Shown piece after piece: positions 44,496-55,774 of a stretch of DNA of 64,000 nt. The DNA is taken from NCBI GenBank assembly GCA_927349885.1, contig OV651815.1:65805553-65869552 (forward strand). Reading direction: 5' to 3'. The translations under genes were made by a program, and so were the position numbers. The stretch comes from Psylliodes chrysocephalus. Lineage: Eukaryota > Arthropoda > Insecta > Coleoptera > Chrysomelidae. Below the pieces are notes generated by a model, which saw only the letters and a program-made list of their open reading frames with translations, was not told the DNA's origin and searched no databases. Position 1 is the stretch's first letter, and every line of letters starts with the position of its first letter.

Positions 44496-45226
44496 AAGCG
44501 TTAAATTTGCAATTTAAATGAATTTAAGTAATTACCAGAATGCAGATTCATTTCACGAAGGATCCTCAAATCCTCTAGTAAGTCCATTTTTCTAAAGTTG
44601 CGTTAACTGGAACACTATGTATTTTTTTATAATAAGAAAATACAAAAGTTTGAATAAATTGGTACATCAGTAAGAGTAAAAAAATATATTTATACCTTCG
44701 GCTATTTTAAAACAATACACTGTAAGTATATTTTTAACAATTTTGTCGTCAAAACACATATTCAGACATGATAATATAATTTGTCGAGCATGAATTGGCA
44801 TTTTAGAATTGGTTTTGTGTAAGAATTACGAAGTCAATAAAGTTGGGGCAGGTACGTAAGAGCAAGATTAATGACCCTGGCGATCTGATTCGATAAACTA
44901 ATGAAGTATTGTGTTCCTCAAATAACTTATTCGTTGCCTTCTTACTTCTTGTCCGTCTTAAGTCTTGACTCTCGTTTCATCTGAACAAAATACAAAATCG
45001 AACAAATCAGACTACAATGGTTCGAGATATTGGCTATTGTATGAATGTCGAGTATTATCGGCCTACATTCGTTTCGAGGAATGTCATCAAAGGATTTTTG
45101 TAATCGAAATTAAACCATTAATCCTATTAGAATAATTATCTCAGGGTGTGCGTCCTATATTTTACGATTAAAATGTATTTTTCTAATTTTTACATGAAGT
45201 GTTGATTTCTATTTTTATATCTTTTA
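44496..45226. other. No gene recognised
   Basis: AT-rich DNA on the 3' side of the gypsy element. No frame or repeat assigned. Confidence 0.35.
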
Positions 45227-45394
45227 TGTTGGGAGAGGGAACGAGCGGTGTTAATCAGACAAGGTCTAAATGGTAACTGATTTATTTTTATTTATTTTTG
45301 TGTAAAATAAAAATGACTAGATGGACAGTTGACTTGACATGTGTCAAGTGATACCAACGGTATCTGAATAGAGGTTCACATATAACCTCTGACA
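45227..45394 (-). repeat. Gypsy 3' LTR (168 bp)
   Basis: On the minus strand it starts TGTCAGAGGTTATATGTG and ends CCCTCTCCCAACA, so TG...CA bounded. It directly follows a polypurine tract. The length is short but within the range of small-LTR gypsy clades. The 5' partner is absent, so LTR age cannot be read. Confidence 0.75.
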
Positions 45395-45412
45395 TCCCCC
45401 TTTCTTTAGTAG
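45395..45412 (-). other. Polypurine tract
   Basis: Minus strand CTACTAAAGAAAGGGGGA, the usual plus-strand primer site, abuts the LTR TG. Confidence 0.75.
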
Positions 45413-45787
45413 ATTTTTAAAAGGATGTGTATGCAACAATTTTCAGAACATAAACATTAATATAGACATAAAAACATTGGGTAGGTACATACAATTTTTA
45501 AATGTCACAATACACTTTTTACTATTGCAGTACACATAATATTTAAAATGTTACATATTAAAAACATAAACAATAGTGGCATATTTTAAAATTTCAAACA
45601 GGATATTTAAAATTGCTATTATGTAATGGCATTGACGTTTTTACTTAAATGGGGAGCTTCCACATATTTTTACAATACAACTTATTTCTATCTCTAAATC
45701 TAAACAAACTATATCTCACATTAAAAATAATTTACATAATTACTTATATGCAATGTTATTTGCATTTGTCGTTTATTAGAGAATAAG

Positions 45788-45902
45788 TTATTCATCGTCA
45801 GAACCTACAATATAATCAGACAATATTGCTCCCTCTTTTGTCAAATGAAAAGAATCATCTTTTTCACTTGAAAAGCTCGTCTGTTTACTATCACACTAGT
45901 AC
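45788..45902 (-). pseudogene. Gypsy Pol C-terminal tail, distal piece
   Basis: The frame CDSKQTSFSSEKDDSFHLTK then EGAILSDYIVGSDDE ends at TAA 45790-45788. It continues the Ser/Asp-rich tail cut at 47783 by the CCCAGC element. The frame relation across the insert depends on the unresolved target duplication. Confidence 0.6.
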
Positions 45903-47782
45903 CCCAGCAAACATTTTGGTGTAATTTGACGTCGATACTACCTAAATTATATATAATAAATTTGGTCGCAAAATTAGATTTATCCATAATTAAGTAAAAT
46001 TTACGTTGGTTCGACGTGGATTCGACATAAGTGGAGAATAAGACGACGTCGAAATTTGGTTTTATTTACCAAAATAGGTAGAATTACATCTAAATCCACA
46101 TTGTAGTAGCCCAGTACGTTTGGTTAGTAATACCTCTCTAGGGAAATTTGACGTCAGTATAACGTTAATTCAACGTTGATTTAACTAAGTTTAGGTAGAA
46201 ACTACCAAAATATTTGCAGATGACGTATGCCTCCAAGTGTACGAAAAGAAATTTTATACTTATTTGGTATTTTTATCTATATATAAGTAGAAATATTGTA
46301 AGAAGTCACCAACACAACTAAAACATATACCTAATTCACATGAAAGATTGAAAATAAATAAATATCGGTGACAAAAATATATGTAATGTAATTGCGGTGA
46401 ATATACAGTTCACGCTTGTTGAAATTAATGCGAAGAAAATTTTGTCGTGCATGTTAACAGTTCTACTTAGAAAAATAACAATGCCCTTCCAAAATACTCT
46501 CTTATTAAAAAAATATAAGAAAAAAATAGGATCGTGTAAAAAAATAATAATAATATTATGAGCTAAAACTATGTTACGTTTGTTGTGCATCACTTTAGAA
46601 AATCAATAATGTTTCGTTTTTCGGTATTTTCATTCGTATGTTTTAGTTATGGTCATTTTAAAAATTTAAAATTTGAAATCGTACTTCAATTACGTTAAGA
46701 AAATATGGCGTATTGTGCGAATTCGACCTAAAAGTTATTATGACTAAGGAAATCTACATATTTTACAAATACCTTTTTACTAAGTTGAATTAACTTCAAT
46801 TTCACGACACATTAGTTAACTTTACCTATTTAAAGAAATAATAACTTATAGGTTTTAAAAAAAAATTACCTATAGGTAAATATTTACGTTGTTCTGCACT
46901 TGAGATTTTAGACGTTTCACTTTACGATAAAAATCGGAAGTATAACGATATGATTTATTATTTTTCGAACTCATTTTATTAATTATTTTTCGCATTCATT
47001 TAAAGCTCTATCTACACCACACGTAAATTAAGATTACGACTGTAATGGTTTTTTTAAAATGGCCGAAATTCTTAAGAATAATGACGAAGACAGTAACTGA
47101 ACAACCTAATTGTTAAAATAACCTAAATAATATAAATTTTACAAATAGGTCATGTATGACTTTTTTTAAATTGGTGGTTTTTAGTCGAATTTACTTTGTG
47201 GTAAATTTTTCAGGTAATTGCTACAACAAAGTTAATAAATATTTTTTCAAGATAACTTATAGGTCAACTAAATGAGTATTCGACTATTTGGTTGAAATTA
47301 GGTAGATAAACAGGTAGAATTTTGCTACGATCTCGACCTAATATTACTTTAAAGGAGAGTAAATAAAAGCGGCCAAATACGTTACTATGGAGGCATAAAA
47401 TTACGTAGAATTTTTAACCAAATCTACCTAGTTGGATATTCTACTATAAAGACGATTTTTAGTTGCCAAACAGGTAGATATTACCTAAATATGGCACCTA
47501 ATTTTACTACAAAGGAAATTTAACTTTGAAGTAATTGTTGGTTATTTTTTTTAGTAGTTTTTCCCTTGCTGATATGGTTAAAGTTACTTTTAAGCAGATA
47601 TGTGTAAAAGGTAGATTTCTTGGTATAATTTACGTAAATTTAAATATAAATTAAAACCGTTTGGTAAATTTACATTAGAGGTATATTTTTCTAGTCAATT
47701 TTACGTAATAATTACCTCAATAAGTAAATTCGTCTTAAACAAAGTCGAGTTATAACTAATGTTATAGAAAATGTTTGCTGGG
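45903..47782. mobile_element. CCCAGC-terminated non-autonomous DNA element, copy 2
   Basis: Same 15-bp inverted ends CCCAGCAAACATTTT and the same internal order as 10803-12764. Flanked by AC on both sides. It interrupts the tail of the gypsy Pol frame (SNSSG before, CDSKQT after), so it inserted after the gypsy did. The minus-strand 85-codon frame 46336-46593 is not conserved with copy 1. A 42-nt ATG frame at 47059-47100 is conserved. Confidence 0.82.
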
Positions 47783-48340
47783 ACCACTACTGTTTGAATC
47801 ATTACAATTTTCGTCAACGCTTACAAAACTTTCACTAAAGCTACTGTTAGACCTGTTTCTAGTGTTATCTAGATTGTCGCTGGATATATCATCCTCTACA
47901 CTCATATCCACTTTTAAAAACATTTTTTGTTCAAAATTTTCATTTGTAAAAATGTTTCTATAAGTTTGTTTTTTAACAATTTTATTTTCAGTATTTTCTT
48001 TTAAATTTTTAATAACTTTTATAAATTTTCTATTACGCCTTATAGTTGAATTATTTTCTAATTTTATTATATAAGATCGACAACTAACTTTTTTCAAAAT
48101 TTTACCATTCTTCCATGGTGTTTTTGGTTTAATTTGAACTTTTACTAATGAATTATTTTTTAAAGGTGGTAGTGCTTTAACTTTTCTATTATTATAATAA
48201 CGTTTTTGATTTTCTTGACTTTTTGTTATAAATGAGTCAAATTTATTTTTATTGAAATTTTTTATATATTTAGTTTCAATTTCTGGAATTACTGATCTTA
48301 AATTTCTATTCATGAGCATTTGCTGGAGAATTTTCACCAT
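47783..48340 (-). pseudogene. Gypsy integrase C-terminal region
   Basis: After the integrase core, MLMNRNLRSVIPEIETKY and SQENQKRYYNNRKVKALPPL lead to LVKVQIKPKTPWKNGKILKK and RRNRKFIKVIK, the basic SH3-like C-terminal domain that binds DNA (chromatin targeting in some clades). A Ser/Asp-rich tail follows (DISSDNLDNTRNRSNSS) and is cut at 47783 by the CCCAGC element. The frame itself has no stop. In-frame link to the core is broken near 48435-48452. Confidence 0.75.
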
Positions 48341-48434
48341 CTAAAGGAGTATTTCTAAAATTTAGTAAAGCTAAATATGGATCTTTTTGATTTAAAAACA
48401 TTTTTTTAAAAGATTTTTTACTGCCTGAACAGCT

Positions 48435-48930
48435 TTTTCAGCCTGTCCATTTTACTGTGGATATAAGAGTGAAGACGTTATATGCTCAAATTCCCATAAA
48501 TTTGCAAAATTTTTAAATTCAAGACTTGAAAATTGTGGACCATTATCAGATATTACAATTTTTGGAATACCAAATCTAGAAAATATACTTTTTATTTTGT
48601 GAATGATATTATTACTTGTTAAATTGTTATTTAAATTCATTACTTCTACAAATTTTAAATAATAGTCCACTATAATGAGATAACATTCTGAATGAAAACT
48701 ATAAATATTCATACCTACTTTTGTCCAAGGCAATCTTGGAATGTCATGAGGCTTCAGGGGTTCCGGACCTTGTGATTTGCTGTGCGTTTGACAAATACTG
48801 CATCCTGAAACCATGTTTTCGATTTGCTTTCTCATACCTGGCCAGTAAAATGACAAATTTGCTTTATCTAAACATTTTTTGTAACCTAAATAGCTATAAT
48901 GAATTTTGTTTAAAATTTCTTTTTTTAATG
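48435..48930 (-). pseudogene. Gypsy integrase zinc-binding and catalytic core
   Basis: Starts KEILNKIHYSYLGYKKCLDK; the second His of the HHCC zinc finger reads Tyr, but CSICQTH keeps the Cys pair. Then SFYWPGMRKQIENMV, LIIVDYYLKFVEV (first catalytic Asp), KIVISDNGPQFSSLEF (second Asp) and, after a stop at YPQ, NGQAEKAVQAV (the catalytic Glu). So D,D-35-E is recognisable with one nonsense change just before Glu. It would insert the cDNA into host DNA; now inactive. Confidence 0.85.
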
Positions 48931-49187
48931 CTTTGGGTACTTATTAGTTTTTGAACTTTAAACATCAAATTATCTATACAAGAAATGTCATTTTTAAATT
49001 TATAAAAGAATTTTATATTTTCTGGCCAATTTTTAACGATGCTAAATTACTTTTCAGTATGTCTCTTAAATTGCAAAGTTCCGGATTTTCATTTGTCATT
49101 TTTTGAATTTCACTTTTTTACTATGTAAATTGAGTTCTACACTACATATTTCTGTTTCTATATTAAAATCTTGGTTTTCATCAAAAT

Positions 49188-49775
49188 TCAAATTATATTT
49201 AAAGCTCTACTTAAAGTATCTGCTATAATTAATCCTTTACCCGGTTTATATATGAGTTCAAAATCATATTTTTTTAACTGTAAAAGCATTCTTTGCAATC
49301 TAGGGGGACAGTTATTTAAAGGTTTTTTAACGATTGAAATCAAAGGTTTGTGATCAGTTTCTACAATACATTTTTTTCCATTTACATATTGATAAAATCT
49401 AGTTAAACCGAACCAACAAGCTAATAATTCTTTTTCTATTTGAGAGTATCTAGACTGAGTTTCTGTTAAAGCTCTGGAAGCATGAGCACAAGGTTTTCCA
49501 TCTTGCATTAAAACGGCTGCCATCCCATTTTGAGATGCATCCACAGAAATAGTAGTTAGTTTACCACAATCAAAAAAAATTAAACAGGATTTTTGTGTTA
49601 ACATTTGTTTTAGATCATTAAAAGATATTTCATGGTCATCGTTCCATTCAAAACAAACACCTTTTTTTAATAAAGTTCCTAAACTAAATGTTTTTTCTGA
49701 TAAGTTGTGAATAAATTTACCTATATAAGTGACCATTCCTAAAAATCTTTGAACGTCTTTTACACATTTAGGATA
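49188..49775 (-). pseudogene. Gypsy RNase H and RT connection
   Basis: Begins YPKCVKDVQRFLGMVTYIGK (end of the RT thumb/connection), then GVCFEWNDDHEISFNDLKQM, LTTISVDASQNGMAAVLMQD (RNase H Asp), RYSQIEKELLACWFGLTRF (Glu), CIVETDHKPLISIVKKPL (Asp) and YKPGKGLIIADTLSRA (Asp). All four acidic residues are present and the frame is open. It digests RNA in the RNA-DNA hybrid. Separated from RT by the 1.97-kb insertion. Confidence 0.9.
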
Positions 49776-49837
49776 TATAATTTATTTTTAAAAGGAAAAA
49801 CTTGTATTTCGTGCAAAACTTTTTTATATTAATCAAT

Positions 49838-49885
49838 GCAAAGCGCTTTCGGCTTATTTGCCATCATCAGTGCTCATCTACAAAA
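49838..49885 (-). ncRNA. Hammerhead-like ribozyme core (copy B, left arm)
   Basis: Minus strand: GAGCA, CTGATGA (49864-49870), extra U, GGC-AAATAA-GCC, GAAA (49847-49850), GCGC, TTTGC. GCA/UGC pairing starts helix I. Confidence 0.5.
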
Positions 49886-50335
49886 ATTGTGGATGTAAAC
49901 TTACAATTTAACAAAAGATTTTTAACAAAATATATTATAAAATCTGAATTAGACTTTTAAGTCAAAAGTTAAAATAGTACCTATATATACAATTGTTTGA
50001 ACAAATTAAAAATTACAAGAAACAAACAAAGTGACAAAAAACTGGTATTGGGAATAGTGAGTGTGGGATAAGCCCTTACAAATCAAATCTGATCTCCAGA
50101 AGCAAGTTAGCTTGTGTGGAATTAAGGAATCATGCCACCCTCACTATTCACAAAATTGAAAAAAGGTTAACAAATTAGTTAAAATTTAAAGAAATTTACA
50201 ATTAGAGGGTGACTGTGGAAGATATATTGAAATTTGAATCTAGAATACAATATTTGATATGAAGAAAGTAAAACGCAGAAGGCCAAAGTAAAAAAACTGA
50301 AGGTTTTTTTTATATGTTTTATATACATTGTAATT

Positions 50336-50632
50336 ATGAAAAAGTCTACCTACTGTCCACAACGTATCCAACAAGTTCCTGCTCATCCTCACTCCCAAAA
50401 TTATATATTTCGGGATCTTTACAACTTGCTAAATCATAATTTTATTAATAGAGGGTTAATTGATGATGATGATGTAGGTCCGAGTCACCCAACACAAGCC
50501 TTCGAGAGCCATCCCCTCCTAAACTCGATTTCACCCATCAGAGCCTACCTTTGGGACCATGGTACTCCTTTGTTTAAAACTTTTTTGTTCTCTATTTTGT
50601 CTCTTTTAACCATGAGTACGCTTGTTGAGTGA
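50336..50632 (+). other. ORF conserved in both arms of copy B (left)
   Basis: A 98-codon frame starts MKKSTYCPQRIQQVPAHPHS, then QNYIFRDLYNLLNHNFIN. The same 38 residues, with one Ala/Gly change, begin the minus frame 51171-50968 in the other arm. Beyond that the two differ. It may be the decayed start of an element protein or simply follow from the inverted duplication. Confidence 0.3.
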
Positions 50633-51619
50633 TTTAGTAATTTTTAGGACTAAACATCAGATTCACCTTTAGGGACCGCGGGTTCAGTTGTGCCATCTTG
50701 GGTTCTCTGAAAGAATGTTCTGCAGAGCCCGGTCTGGCACATCAGAATCACGCGAGTGACGTTTTTGTTTTGTCTTGACATCAAAATAATAATATCATTT
50801 ATATTAAACATTTATTTAAATTTAACTAACAATAAATTAAATCTTTAAATTCAATAACAAATGTTGATCTCCATTAACCTCCAATCACTCGAATCACACT
50901 CGGAGAAACATGTTCCACACTGAGGTGAACGCACCTCCTTCTGTTGACATTTGACAAGTCAAAGTCTTCAAGTGTCGCTTGTCACCACTGTCATGTGGAA
51001 ACGGTTAAACAACTTGAACCAAAATGAAGAGAGAAATTTAAATTTGAAAATATTAATATTAATAAAATTATGATTTAGCAAGTTGTAAAGATCCCGAAAT
51101 ATATAATTTTGGGAGTGAGGATGACCAGGAACTTGTTGGATACGTTGTGGACAGTAGGTAGACTTTTTCATAATTACAATGTATATAAAACATATAAAAA
51201 AAACCTTCAGTTTTTTTACTTTGGCCTTCTGCGTTTTACTTTCTTCATATCAAATATTGTATTCTAGATTCAAATTTCAATATATCTTCCACAGTCACCC
51301 TCTAATTGTAAATTTCTTTAAATTTTAACTAATTTGTTAACCTTTTTTCAATTTTGTGAATAGTGAGGGTGGCATGATTCCTTAATTCCACACAAGCTAA
51401 CTTGCTTCTGGAGATCAGATTTGATTTGTAAGGGCTTATCCCACACTCACTATTCCCAATAGCAGTTTTTTGTCACTTTGTTTGTTTCTTGTAATTTTTA
51501 ATTTGTTCAAACAATTGTATATATACTATTTTAACTTTTGACTTAAAAGTCTAATTCAGATTTTATAATATATTTTTTTTAAAATCTTTTGTTAAATTGT
51601 AAGTTTACATCCACAATTT

Positions 51620-51672
51620 TTGTAGATGAACACTGATGATGGCAAATAAGCCGAAAGCGCTTTGCATTGATT
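51620..51672 (+). ncRNA. Hammerhead-like ribozyme core (copy B, right arm)
   Basis: CTGATGA 51633-51639, extra U, GGC-AAATAA-GCC, GAAA 51653-51656, GCGC, TTTGC. The base before CA is A rather than G, which weakens helix I relative to the other three cores. Confidence 0.45.
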
Positions 51673-51789
51673 AATAAAAAAGTTTTGCACGAAATACAAG
51701 TTTTTCCTTTTGAATATAAACTATGTGCACACAGCTGTCAACCTTTTTTGGTTTTTTTAATTATAATTTATTTATTTCACTAAAAACTT

Positions 51790-52235
51790 ACATTTGCTTC
51801 AATTGAATTTAATATTATGTTCATCAGCTATTTTAAGTACTTTTTCTCGACTTTTTCTAAAATTGCATTATGTTCTTCAATAGTATTTGCAAAAATTACA
51901 ATATCATCTATATAAATGGCACAACCTTTAATGTTACCAAAAATATTGAACATTTGTTCTTGAAACACCTCTGACGAACATGATAGTCCATATGGTAGTC
52001 TATTAAAACAGTATCTCTCAAATGGACTTGCCAAAGTGCATAATTTTGAACTTTCTTTATCTAATTTTATTTGTAAAAAACCTTGTGTTGCATCCAGAGT
52101 GCTAAAATACTTTGAACCTGACATTTTTGATGTTATTTCATCTATTGTTGGAATATGAAAAATTGGTCGTTTAATATTTTTCGCGGCGCATTCACCATTT
52201 AGTCAAAATCTTGCTTTTTTCCTCAGTACTACGGA
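51790..52235 (-). pseudogene. Gypsy reverse transcriptase fragment
   Basis: Reads IKRPIFHIPTIDEITSKMSG, SKYFSTLDATQGFLQIKLDK (catalytic Asp in STLDA), CTLASPFERYCFNRLPYGLS and CAIYIDDIVIFANTIEEHNA (Y-x-DD as YIDD), then KIADEHNIKFN. Upstream, ARF-stop-LNGEC shows decay near 52200. The palm/fingers part beyond 52235 is gone. The segment between here and the RNase H is shortened and contains the copy B insertion. Confidence 0.85.
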
Positions 52236-52333
52236 TATTCGATATTGAAATTTTTGAAGTGTTACTATTACTTTATTACCTAGTTTAGTACTAGAAGCTA
52301 TAAAAAAACTTACCATTGAAAAGCTTCCTTGGT

Positions 52334-53830
52334 TTATTTAAACGTAAAAAAACACAGTAATTGACATTTATTTATAATACTTAAGATATATTCGCCTATT
52401 CTAATTGCTGCAAATTTGTCTATAACATCGTCGTAAAATTTTGGATTTTTTAATAACTGTTTAACAAGCTGTTTTTCAATAGATATTAGGGCTAAATTAG
52501 AGAGTCTATCTTCACTTGTTGAATTTCGTATAAAACTTTTAATACGCTTTCTAGTAGTTAGTACTAATTCACACAACTTGACGACTTCACAAAGGGACTT
52601 ATTTAAACCAGTTGTTATAAGAAAATTTAACAGATTGATGATCGTCTTTTTATCACTAATTTCAACTGTTTCATAAACAACACTTAACTGGGACTTTAAT
52701 GCTAGACTATCGAAAAAATTTCCATAATTTAATTTTAGTGAATTAAACGCTTCCGATGGAAATTTTGATGAATTGTAGTTACCAATATCAAAATTGCACA
52801 ATTCAAAAAATTTTAATTCGTTAAAGTTTTGAAATCGAGAGTTCATTTGTTGTAAAATATTATCAAAAATTTCGGCGTACAATTAACGATAGGAGGTTTT
52901 TCTGTTGTCGACATTATCAATTCTAATTCTCTTTCTTTCAGGTTCTAAGGCAATGATTTGAGTCTTATTCCAAAAGTGTTCAAACTGATCTAGTTTTTTA
53001 TTCATTTTATTTTTAAAATCATCAATTTGTTTAATGCAAAAGCCAATGTCACTTGACTTTGTCTGTAAAATGTCGAATAAAATGTCAGTAAGAGGGAAAA
53101 TCTCTGCAAAAATGTTGATCAAAAAATTGAAATCAACGTCTTGAAAAAAGTGTATCAAAGAATCACGGTATTGAAACACTGTTTGCACTAAACGTCCATT
53201 GTAGTTCCATCGCATCGGAGCAACTTTTGGAAACCTTTTTTGAACGTGAATATCCAAAGCGCGAGTTCTTTTCGATAACTTTGAAAAGAAGGAAGCCAAA
53301 CCACTAAGCGTCGAAAATAAAACTTTGCAATCTTTAATATTATCCATGCTTCGCGATATAATCAAATTAAGTCTGTGTGCTATATAGTGAACGAAAATTG
53401 CATGTTTAAACTTCCCTTTTACTTTAGCTTGAAGGCCTCCTAAATGGCCAGCCATTACGGCAGCATCATCGTAGCTCTGGACAACAAGCTTAGAACCACA
53501 TTCTAAACTTGAAATAATGTCACAAACAATTTTAAACAATGCATCTGCAGTTTGTTCGCTAGTGACGTCCAAAAATCCTAAGAATCGCTATTGAGGAATG
53601 CCATCCAATACATATCGCACAACAATGGATAATTGACTTAAGTTTGTTACATTTGTGGTTTCATCTAGCGCAATTGATACGAAAGGTGCTTTTTTAATTT
53701 CATTTTTAATGTGATTCATCACAACGTCGGCAGTGCATTTAATTAAATCATTTTGAATTCTGTTTGAGGTACCTCGGAAAGTCGTCGAATTAATAAAATG
53801 ATTCTTTAAGGTATCATCGGCACCTTGCAT
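52334..53830 (-). pseudogene. hAT transposase (ZMYM1/DUF4371-like), nearly open
   Basis: One continuous frame with only two in-frame stops (TAG 53590-53588, TAA 52885-52883). N-terminal part: TSNRIQNDLIK, KAPFVSIALDETTNVTNLSQ (first Asp of the RNase-H-like core). Middle: SKLVVQSYDDAAVMAGHLGG (second Asp), AIFVHYIAHRLNLII, then the long helical insertion. C-terminal: RLSNLALISIEKQLVKQL and FYDDVIDKFAAIRIGEY of the dimerisation domain, but CELVLTT runs straight into RKRIKSFIRN, so the usual ER-SFS motif is deleted. The zinc-finger N-terminus is absent. Inactive but not old. Confidence 0.82.
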
Positions 53831-54298
53831 AGTTCCTCCAATTTACAAAAAGAAAAACAACTACGAAAAACAAATCGAAATCTATCTGAAATTTACGATT
53901 TTCCTCACACGTCGATTCGCGGTGCGAATTGCAATATGCGTAAGGCGGCGTAACAATCGCTGCCTCTCAACCGTATTTCACGGGTCCAAACAGACTGACT
54001 ATTGTCGCGGCAAAGCAGGGGTCAATACACGAAGCGAAATCACTTGGAAGACGAACCGGCTGTTTTAAGACGCGCTTCCGTCGACGGACTCGAAGTACCT
54101 ATATGGTGTGTGCGTTTACACAATTAATTTTCTCATGGGTGGTGAGTGCGTTTACACATTACACCAATGTTTCAGAGAAAATATAGTACCTAATTTAATA
54201 TTAATTTCTATGCATTGTAAACTGAAAAATATTTAATTTTAAATCTCAAAGTGTAGGGAAGCGGTGCTTCCCCCGCTTCCATGGACCGCACGCTCCTG
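52334..54298 (-). mobile_element. hAT element (5' end present, 3' end not found)
   Basis: The minus-strand 5' terminus CAGGAGCGTGCGGTCCATGG starts at 54298 and leads into a hairpin GGGAAGCGG-GCTTCCC (54256-54272). The matching inverted end was not found below 52334, so the element is truncated or its end has diverged where it meets the gypsy sequence. Confidence 0.6.
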
Positions 54299-55167
54299 TA
54301 TGGGTTGCATAGACAGACAGTCTATTCCAAACAAATAAATGGTTAATACAAATTAACAAAGCTCTAGTATAATTATTTATTAACGGAATAAACCCTCTTT
54401 CTTATAAAATATTCACATAAGCGTTCACTACCTACAGTATGTTCTTGATATGAGTTTCAAACACACTTATCATCCCGGATAACCTGCATTTGTCACGAAA
54501 TAAAAAAGATTAGGCAAGACATTCACAATTAATAAAAAATAAACCGTTCAGACACATTTACTATATAGCTACCATTCGACAATCGTTTTGACACAAAGGC
54601 TTTAAGAAGCACCTGCTCACGCTCCTCTTGTACATCCACCTAAACATTATTTACATTTTATACAGGATGGCCCATTTACCTGAAGAGGTCCAATATGAAA
54701 AAAATGTTTAAAAGAAAAAAGGATTTACTTTGTCGCATATTTATAAAAGAAGGCGCAAAAGTAACGTCACCATTATAGGTGTCTGTGATTTTGTTATTAG
54801 TTGACATTTCTTTGTAGTTTTTTTGACAACTCCCAAATAGAGACGTCAGAAATTAATGAGGAATATACCCCAGAACATTAAGCTTTTTTTAAATGAACTC
54901 GTTAAAATTGTCCCATTTGCATTGCGTGTTGTAACATTGTGTTAAAAGGGAGATAAAAGATAGCACATTGCGTTTAATAGTATAATTGGATGATTTTGTT
55001 TATACCAAAAATTTTATAACGCAGTTTTAATTGATTATTTGTTTTATTGACTATTTACATGAATCCTGTTAAAATACATTTTAAAAATAATAGCTTTTGC
55101 TCTCAAATAGACTATGACTCTAACATTTAGTAATTGTAATATGTTAATAGTAAAGAATTACGGTTAC
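54299..55167. other. No gene recognised
   Basis: TATACAGGATGGCCCATTTA at 54660 looks like a single Tc1/mariner-type end without its partner. Otherwise nothing assigned. Confidence 0.35.
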
Positions 55168-55358
55168 ATTTTTTTTTCTTGTTAGAGTATTATTACTAGT
55201 CATTACTGACTAACCTATAATTTTAATCTAAAAATCTTATAACTAATTACTTATCTAAGAAGTCCCCATTGGGCTGTCTTAATTGTTTCTATAGGAAAGC
55301 ATTATAAGTTGGCGTGACGATTTATTACACTGTTTTACACTAGCACTAACATTAACGT

Positions 55359-55637
55359 TCACTGCACTAGCTCAAATGGCTTCTTCCTTTTGAGCCTTCT
55401 GTTAAGTGTAGAGTTGTCCAGTAATTGCAGCGCTTTTTCGTTGACGTGGGAGTGGAATCGACCCTCATGTTTCGCAGCAAACCTCTTTATTTCTTCTTCG
55501 ATTGTTGGCATCTTCAGGTCTCTATGAAGATAATCGTTTCGGTAGAACCAAGGTACATCAACAATGCATCTTAGGACTTTATTTTGGAAAACTTGTATCA
55601 TGTTGATATTACTCTTGCTGGCATAACTGTATGCCAT
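55359..55637 (-). pseudogene. Jockey ORF2 C-terminal region
   Basis: NINMIQVFQNKVLRCIVDVP, WFYRNDYLHRDLKMPTIEEE and ALQLLDNSTLNRRLKRKKPF. The last block is the C-terminus typical of these copies. Separated from RT by a frameshift near 55640-55780. Confidence 0.85.
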
Positions 55638-55774
55638 AAATCCAGATTGGTTTTAGGATTTGTTTATAAATCAGCAGTTTGTTGTGCACTGACAATTTGG
55701 ATTTTCTTCCTAGGAGTCAATACATTTTTTTTAATTTAAGTTCAAGTTCTTTACGCTTTTTTTATCTGCTTTTT

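Larger units (their letters stand above)
49788..51761 (-). mobile_element. Hammerhead-bearing Penelope-like foldback element, copy B
   Basis: Flanked by the exact 12-bp repeat TATAATTTATTT (49776-49787, 51762-51773). Inverted arms of ~660 bp (49790-50454 and 51053-51714) begin AAAAGGAAAAACTTGTATTT; a ~600-bp unique centre lies between. The outer right edge contains TTGACAGCTGTGTGCAC (minus strand), shared with copy A, which fixes the orientation as minus. Each arm has a hammerhead-like core and a frame starting MKKSTYCPQRIQQVP. No RT was found, so it is non-autonomous. It sits in the gypsy RT/RNase H junction. Confidence 0.68.
45227..52250 (-). mobile_element. Ty3/gypsy retrotransposon, 5' half missing, several insertions
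   Basis: Read on the minus strand: RT (52235-51790), RNase H (49775-49188), integrase (48930-48435), a Lys/Ser-rich tail (48340-47783, 45902-45788), polypurine tract and 3' LTR. The RT-RNase H-integrase order is Ty3/gypsy. Two elements lie within it (49788-51761 and 45903-47782), and its upstream side meets a hAT element at ~52.3 kb. Gag, protease and the 5' LTR were not found. No env-like gene is visible. Stops in integrase and RT show it is dead. Confidence 0.85.

Noticed and set aside
45227..45394. Env gene or complete provirus downstream of gypsy Pol
   Set aside because: The Pol tail leads directly to PPT and LTR; there is no room or frame for an envelope gene.
46336..46593. 85-codon minus frame in CCCAGC element copy 2
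   Set aside because: Not open in copy 1, so not a conserved element protein.
54660..54680. Tc1/mariner-like end TATACAGGATGGCCC
   Set aside because: No inverted partner was found within several kb.
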